A stretch of 64,000 nt of DNA from Bradyrhizobium sp. 186 (GTDB lineage Bacteria > Pseudomonadota > Alphaproteobacteria > Rhizobiales > Xanthobacteraceae): positions 1,240,001 to 1,304,000 of the forward strand of contig NZ_CP082164.1 in assembly GCF_023101685.1 (NCBI RefSeq). The letters are read 5' to 3'. The notes under the pieces are model-generated. The model was given only the letters and a program-made list of their open reading frames with translations, was not told where the DNA came from and ran no database searches. Below are positions 61,411 through 64,000 of this stretch, in pieces; position 1 is the first letter of the stretch, and each line of letters opens with the position of its first letter. The translations under genes were made by a program, and so were the position numbers.

Positions 61411-61598
61411 GTCATTTCCTCGTATCAAAAGATACGGTGACGCTTCCCCCGGGTGATAAAACTCCACTGCCGTCCTCAAGTTGCAGCGGCAAGAATTTCG
61501 ACCCTCGAGTCGAGTTGTGCGCCGAGTGGTGTCGCGCGTCCCGCACACGATCGGTGACTTTAAGCGGAGCGACGCTCCGTCCACCCATGGAACCGCAA

Positions 61599-61820
61599 AT
61601 GCAGAAGCGTCGCCGGATCAAGCACACCAAAACCTTTGAGGAGCGTCTTGCCGAGGAGGCGGAGCGCTTCAGGGAGGCTGCCGAAAGGCTTCCGCCCGGA
61701 ACAGCACGGGAATTGCTGTTGCGGCGGGCGCGTCAAGCGGAGACTGCTGCTCGCATCAATGATTGGCTAACCTCGCCCGGTCTGCGTCCCCCCGTCTTGG
61801 ACCTGGGAGAGAATAAGTGA
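61599..61820 (+). CDS. Small charged helical protein, paralogue of the 53082 protein
   Basis: A 73-residue protein: MQKRRRIKHTKTFEERLAEE then AERFREAAERLPPGTARELL. It shares the spacing of charged residues and the LPPG-x-x-E-x-LLRRAR segment with the protein at 53082. The tail (INDWLTSPGLRPPVLDLGEN) resembles the other's IDEWPAFRGLQPPK. A start at 61587 would add 4 residues. Unlike the other, no LexA-type box is seen upstream. Function unknown. Confidence 0.75.
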   Translation: MQKRRRIKHTKTFEERLAEEAERFREAAERLPPGTARELLLRRARQAETAARINDWLTSPGLRPPVLDLGENK

Positions 61821-61978
61821 CACCAGTTCCGTGCTGCGTCGAGCATCGCGTCTATCGTGCGTAAGTCCGTTTCACCTCAATGAAATGGCCGTCAGGAGTG
61901 GTCGTGTCCGCGCGTGAATGAACTGTCGGGCCGCCTTGATGGTTGGGGCAGGGGCATCCCCCTAAGGAAACGCAAGGG

Positions 61979-62883
61979 ATGGACATCGATGTGATCATAG
62001 TTGGCGGCGGACCGGCCGGACTAAGCGCTGCTCTGTTGCTGGGACGATGCCGTCGCGAGGTTCTTCTTTGCGATGACGGAAAGCCGCGCAACGGGGCCTC
62101 GTGTGCCATCCATGGCCTGCACGGGCGGGAAGGTCGCTCTCCCTCCGTGTTCCTCTACGAAGCCCGCGATGAGCTCGCCCGCTATAAGTCCGTTTCGATC
62201 CGCTCGACGCGGGTCCAGGATGTCCGGATCGCCGGTGACCGGTTCGCATTTGCTTGCACTGACGGAACCACGGGCCTCGCTTCCAGGGTTCTTCTAGCAA
62301 CCGGTATCGTGGACGAACTTCCTGAAATCTCCGGGATCGAGGCCCTTTACGGTGTCTCGGTCCATCACTGCCTCTATTGCGACGGCTTCGAATATTTCGG
62401 CAAACCGGTGGCTGCATTGGGCAAAGGGACAAGGGCGCCGACCTTGCCCTCATGATGAAGCACTGGATGGTGGATGTCGTGGCCTGCAGCGATGGCATCA
62501 AGGTCAGCAGACCTGCGGCGCGTAGGCTAGAACGACACGGAATCCCGCTGCGGACCGAGCCCATCGTCGCGTTCGAAGGCACGGACGGCGTGCTCTCAAA
62601 AATCAGGTTTGAAAGCGGAACGGACCTCGACCGCGAGGGTCTGTTCTTCTCGACCGGTTGCCAGCAGGCGTCCGATCTCTCCCAGCGCCTCCGGTGCAAA
62701 CGCGATGAAAAGGGCGGCGTGGTGACGGATCCGGCAACTGAGGAAACCAGCGTGCCCGGAGTGTATGTAGCCGGCGACGTATCGCGTGACGTTCTCCTCG
62801 TTGCCGTCGCCATTGCTGAGGGGGCTAAAGCTGCGGCGGCGATCAACAAGGCCTTCCTCCGGCGCGACGGCTTCTGCGAGTGA
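61979..62883 (+). pseudogene. Thioredoxin reductase-like FAD/NAD(P) oxidoreductase, frameshifted
   Basis: The first part (MDIDVIIVGGGPAGLSAALL) carries the FAD motif, and HHCLYCDGFEYFGKP has the CxxC pair in the position of thioredoxin reductase (CxxC with two residues between). After GKPVAALGKG the sequence switches frame and continues as DKGADLALMMKHWMVDVVAC, with the second dinucleotide region and VPGVYVAGDVSRDVLLVAVA. A single missing G in a GGG run near 62427 explains it. Only the two fragments can be made unless the read contains an error. Confidence 0.8.
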
Positions 62884-62941
62884 CCGTTCCTCAAGGGTCT
62901 GAGGAGGTCGTCGGTGCCAAAAGGGTAGTTGAGGGACCGAG

Positions 62942-63196
62942 CTACCGCGCTTCCTTCTCGGCCTTGGGAAGCCAGCGCCACACACCAAGCGCGTTGATCA
63001 GCAGCAGAACGGCATTTTGAATGACAAGCGACGTCTTGCGTTCGAGCCAGCCGTCGGCCATCCATGCGATGGCTGCGACAGTGAAAATCACAAAGCCCGC
63101 GACGGTTACGCGCGCATTCCAGTTGGCGGCGACGAGCGCAGCCGCGACGACCGTCGTGGCGGCTGCGAATGCTCTCAAGATCGCAAGTTCGTCCAT
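62942..63196 (-). CDS. Small integral membrane protein
   Basis: An 84-residue protein with about three membrane helices (LRAFAAATTVVAAALVAANW, VAGFVIFTVAAIAWMADGWL and VIQNAVLLLINALGVWRWLP). Small proteins of this kind, related to PRC-adjacent genes, are common in Rhizobiales; its function is not known. It is convergent with the oxidoreductase remnant. Confidence 0.7.
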   Translation of the reverse strand: MDELAILRAFAAATTVVAAALVAANWNARVTVAGFVIFTVAAIAWMADGWLERKTSLVIQNAVLLLINALGVWRWLPKAEKEAR

Positions 63197-63659
63197 CTGC
63201 CCGCTTTCACAGCCGTACGATGTTATGGGCTCGTATGACCATTTCGTCCTGGGACAATTCCTGTTCGAGGGCTTGCGCGCGTCGTTCCAGTAAGCTCGCC
63301 GTTCGGTTATGACCTCGATGACCGCGATCGGGTCGCGCGGGGTCTCGCCGCTGTTTCGCCACAGACCTTGGCCCGGGCCCGCACGAAGCTAATCGCTCCG
63401 CCGAACGAATTGGTCCGCTCACAATCACACCTCGTCGAGATATTCCTCCCCAAGGAAACAGGGGACGGCCGTCCTATCGGACAAGGTTGAGGGTCGCGGC
63501 CGGGATCTCCTTTCAAAATGGGACACGATAGTCGCTGTATCAGCTCATGAGCGAACTCAGGCCAGATCGTCAAACCATGTCCAGCGTTCGACGGCTGGAC
63601 GTTGCCAGTCGTCGAGGCCGGTCTTGATTTCATTCCTGCACTGCGGTGGCTCATTCAGC
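63197..63659. other. Gap without a supported gene
   Basis: Open frames on both strands look non-coding. One minus-strand frame (63207-63428) has a helical end (LERRAQALEQELSQDEMVIR) that could be a short protein, but no start signal is visible. Confidence 0.4.
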
Positions 63660-64000
63660 CTATTCGATTGCAGCCGGCATCTTTGCGACCGACATCAGGG
63701 AACGCGCCACCTGGTTCAACAACTGGTCGGCATTCTCCTCTTCGGCCAGCGACTTCGAGAGCAGCGCGACGATGGCACTATGACGAAGCTGCTGGGCGAG
63801 ATTGCGCGAGGTGGTGTACCCGGCAATCTCGTAATGCTCGACCCGCTGAGCGGCACCGATCAGCGCCAGATCGGCGGCGGCATCTTCCTTCTTTTCGCCT
63901 TCGGACATGATTTCTTGCCCTTCCTCGACCAGGCCCATCATGCCCTTGCACGGCTTGGCGCGGGCGGATTTGCCGAGTAGCTCGAAACATTCGTTTATGC
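63660..64000 (-). CDS. DUF892 ferritin-like protein (YciF family), 5' end outside window
   Basis: The C-terminal 113 codons are visible; the start lies beyond the right edge. Conserved parts are CFELLGKSARAKPCKGMMGL, GAAQRVEHYEIAGYTTSRNL and LLSKSLAEEENADQLLNQVA, in which glutamates and a histidine form the di-iron-type site of the four-helix bundle. YciE/YciF proteins are stress-induced and have no settled function. Confidence 0.88.
   Translation of the reverse strand, partial: INECFELLGKSARAKPCKGMMGLVEEGQEIMSEGEKKEDAAADLALIGAAQRVEHYEIAGYTTSRNLAQQLRHSAIVALLSKSLAEEENADQLLNQVARSLMSVAKMPAAIE

Noticed and set aside
1..64000. CRISPR array
   Set aside because: No regularly spaced short direct repeats were seen; the recurrent sequences are dispersed palindromes and IS copies.

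Overview
The window looks like chromosome of a Bradyrhizobium-type alphaproteobacterium. Evidence is the high-GC coding style, several families of intergenic palindromes typical of that group, DUF3551 and DUF6894 small proteins, an HWE-family histidine kinase and an Lrp-type activator divergent from putA. This is inferred from sequence reading only. No rRNA, intact tRNA or CRISPR array was found.

Positions 1-40.5 kb are ordinary chromosome with dense metabolic genes. From left to right: putA (running off the left edge) with its Lrp-type regulator; a cold-shock protein; a sulfite dehydrogenase pair; a membrane protein joining a His-rich membrane domain, a 2Fe-2S ferredoxin domain and an adenylate/guanylate cyclase; a GT39 glycosyltransferase; a YcjX-YcjF pair; a hemolysin-III protein; and two SDR oxidoreductases, one divergent from a MarR gene whose start codon sits inside a 29-bp palindrome. 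Next comes an acyl-CoA block (benzoylformate decarboxylase-like enzyme, hydratase, CoA-transferase, acyl-CoA dehydrogenase) facing a LysR regulator, two tandem CYP153-like P450s, DUF898 and an M48 peptidase. A uracil-catabolism set (upp, URC4, URC1) follows; its URC1 leader carries an intrinsic terminator just before the ribosome-binding site. The block ends with a threonine synthase-like enzyme, a methyltransferase, an L,D-transpeptidase, a second TPP enzyme and an animal-type haem peroxidase.

A small 1.2-kb insertion between the M48 gene and upp duplicates the 3' end of the M48 gene and carries one gene of unknown function.

Positions 40.6-43.9 kb hold one and a fraction copies of an IS110/IS1111-type element placed inside a palindromic repeat. 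From 45 kb to the right edge the window is an accessory zone. It has three clear (and one doubtful) 3' fragments of a tRNA-Val(CAC) gene as integration scars, a tyrosine integrase with an excisionase-like partner, remnants of IS630, IS1182 and IS481 transposases, broken hipA, molybdopterin oxidoreductase and thioredoxin-reductase-like genes, and many small genes. Within it, two near-identical LexA-type boxes (GAAC-N7-GAAC) lie in one divergent promoter region. The rightward unit encodes a 63-residue charged protein and a 30-residue hydrophobic peptide and ends in a strong terminator. I regard this small SOS-like module, the URC leader and the 1.2-kb mini-insertion as the best candidates for something undescribed.
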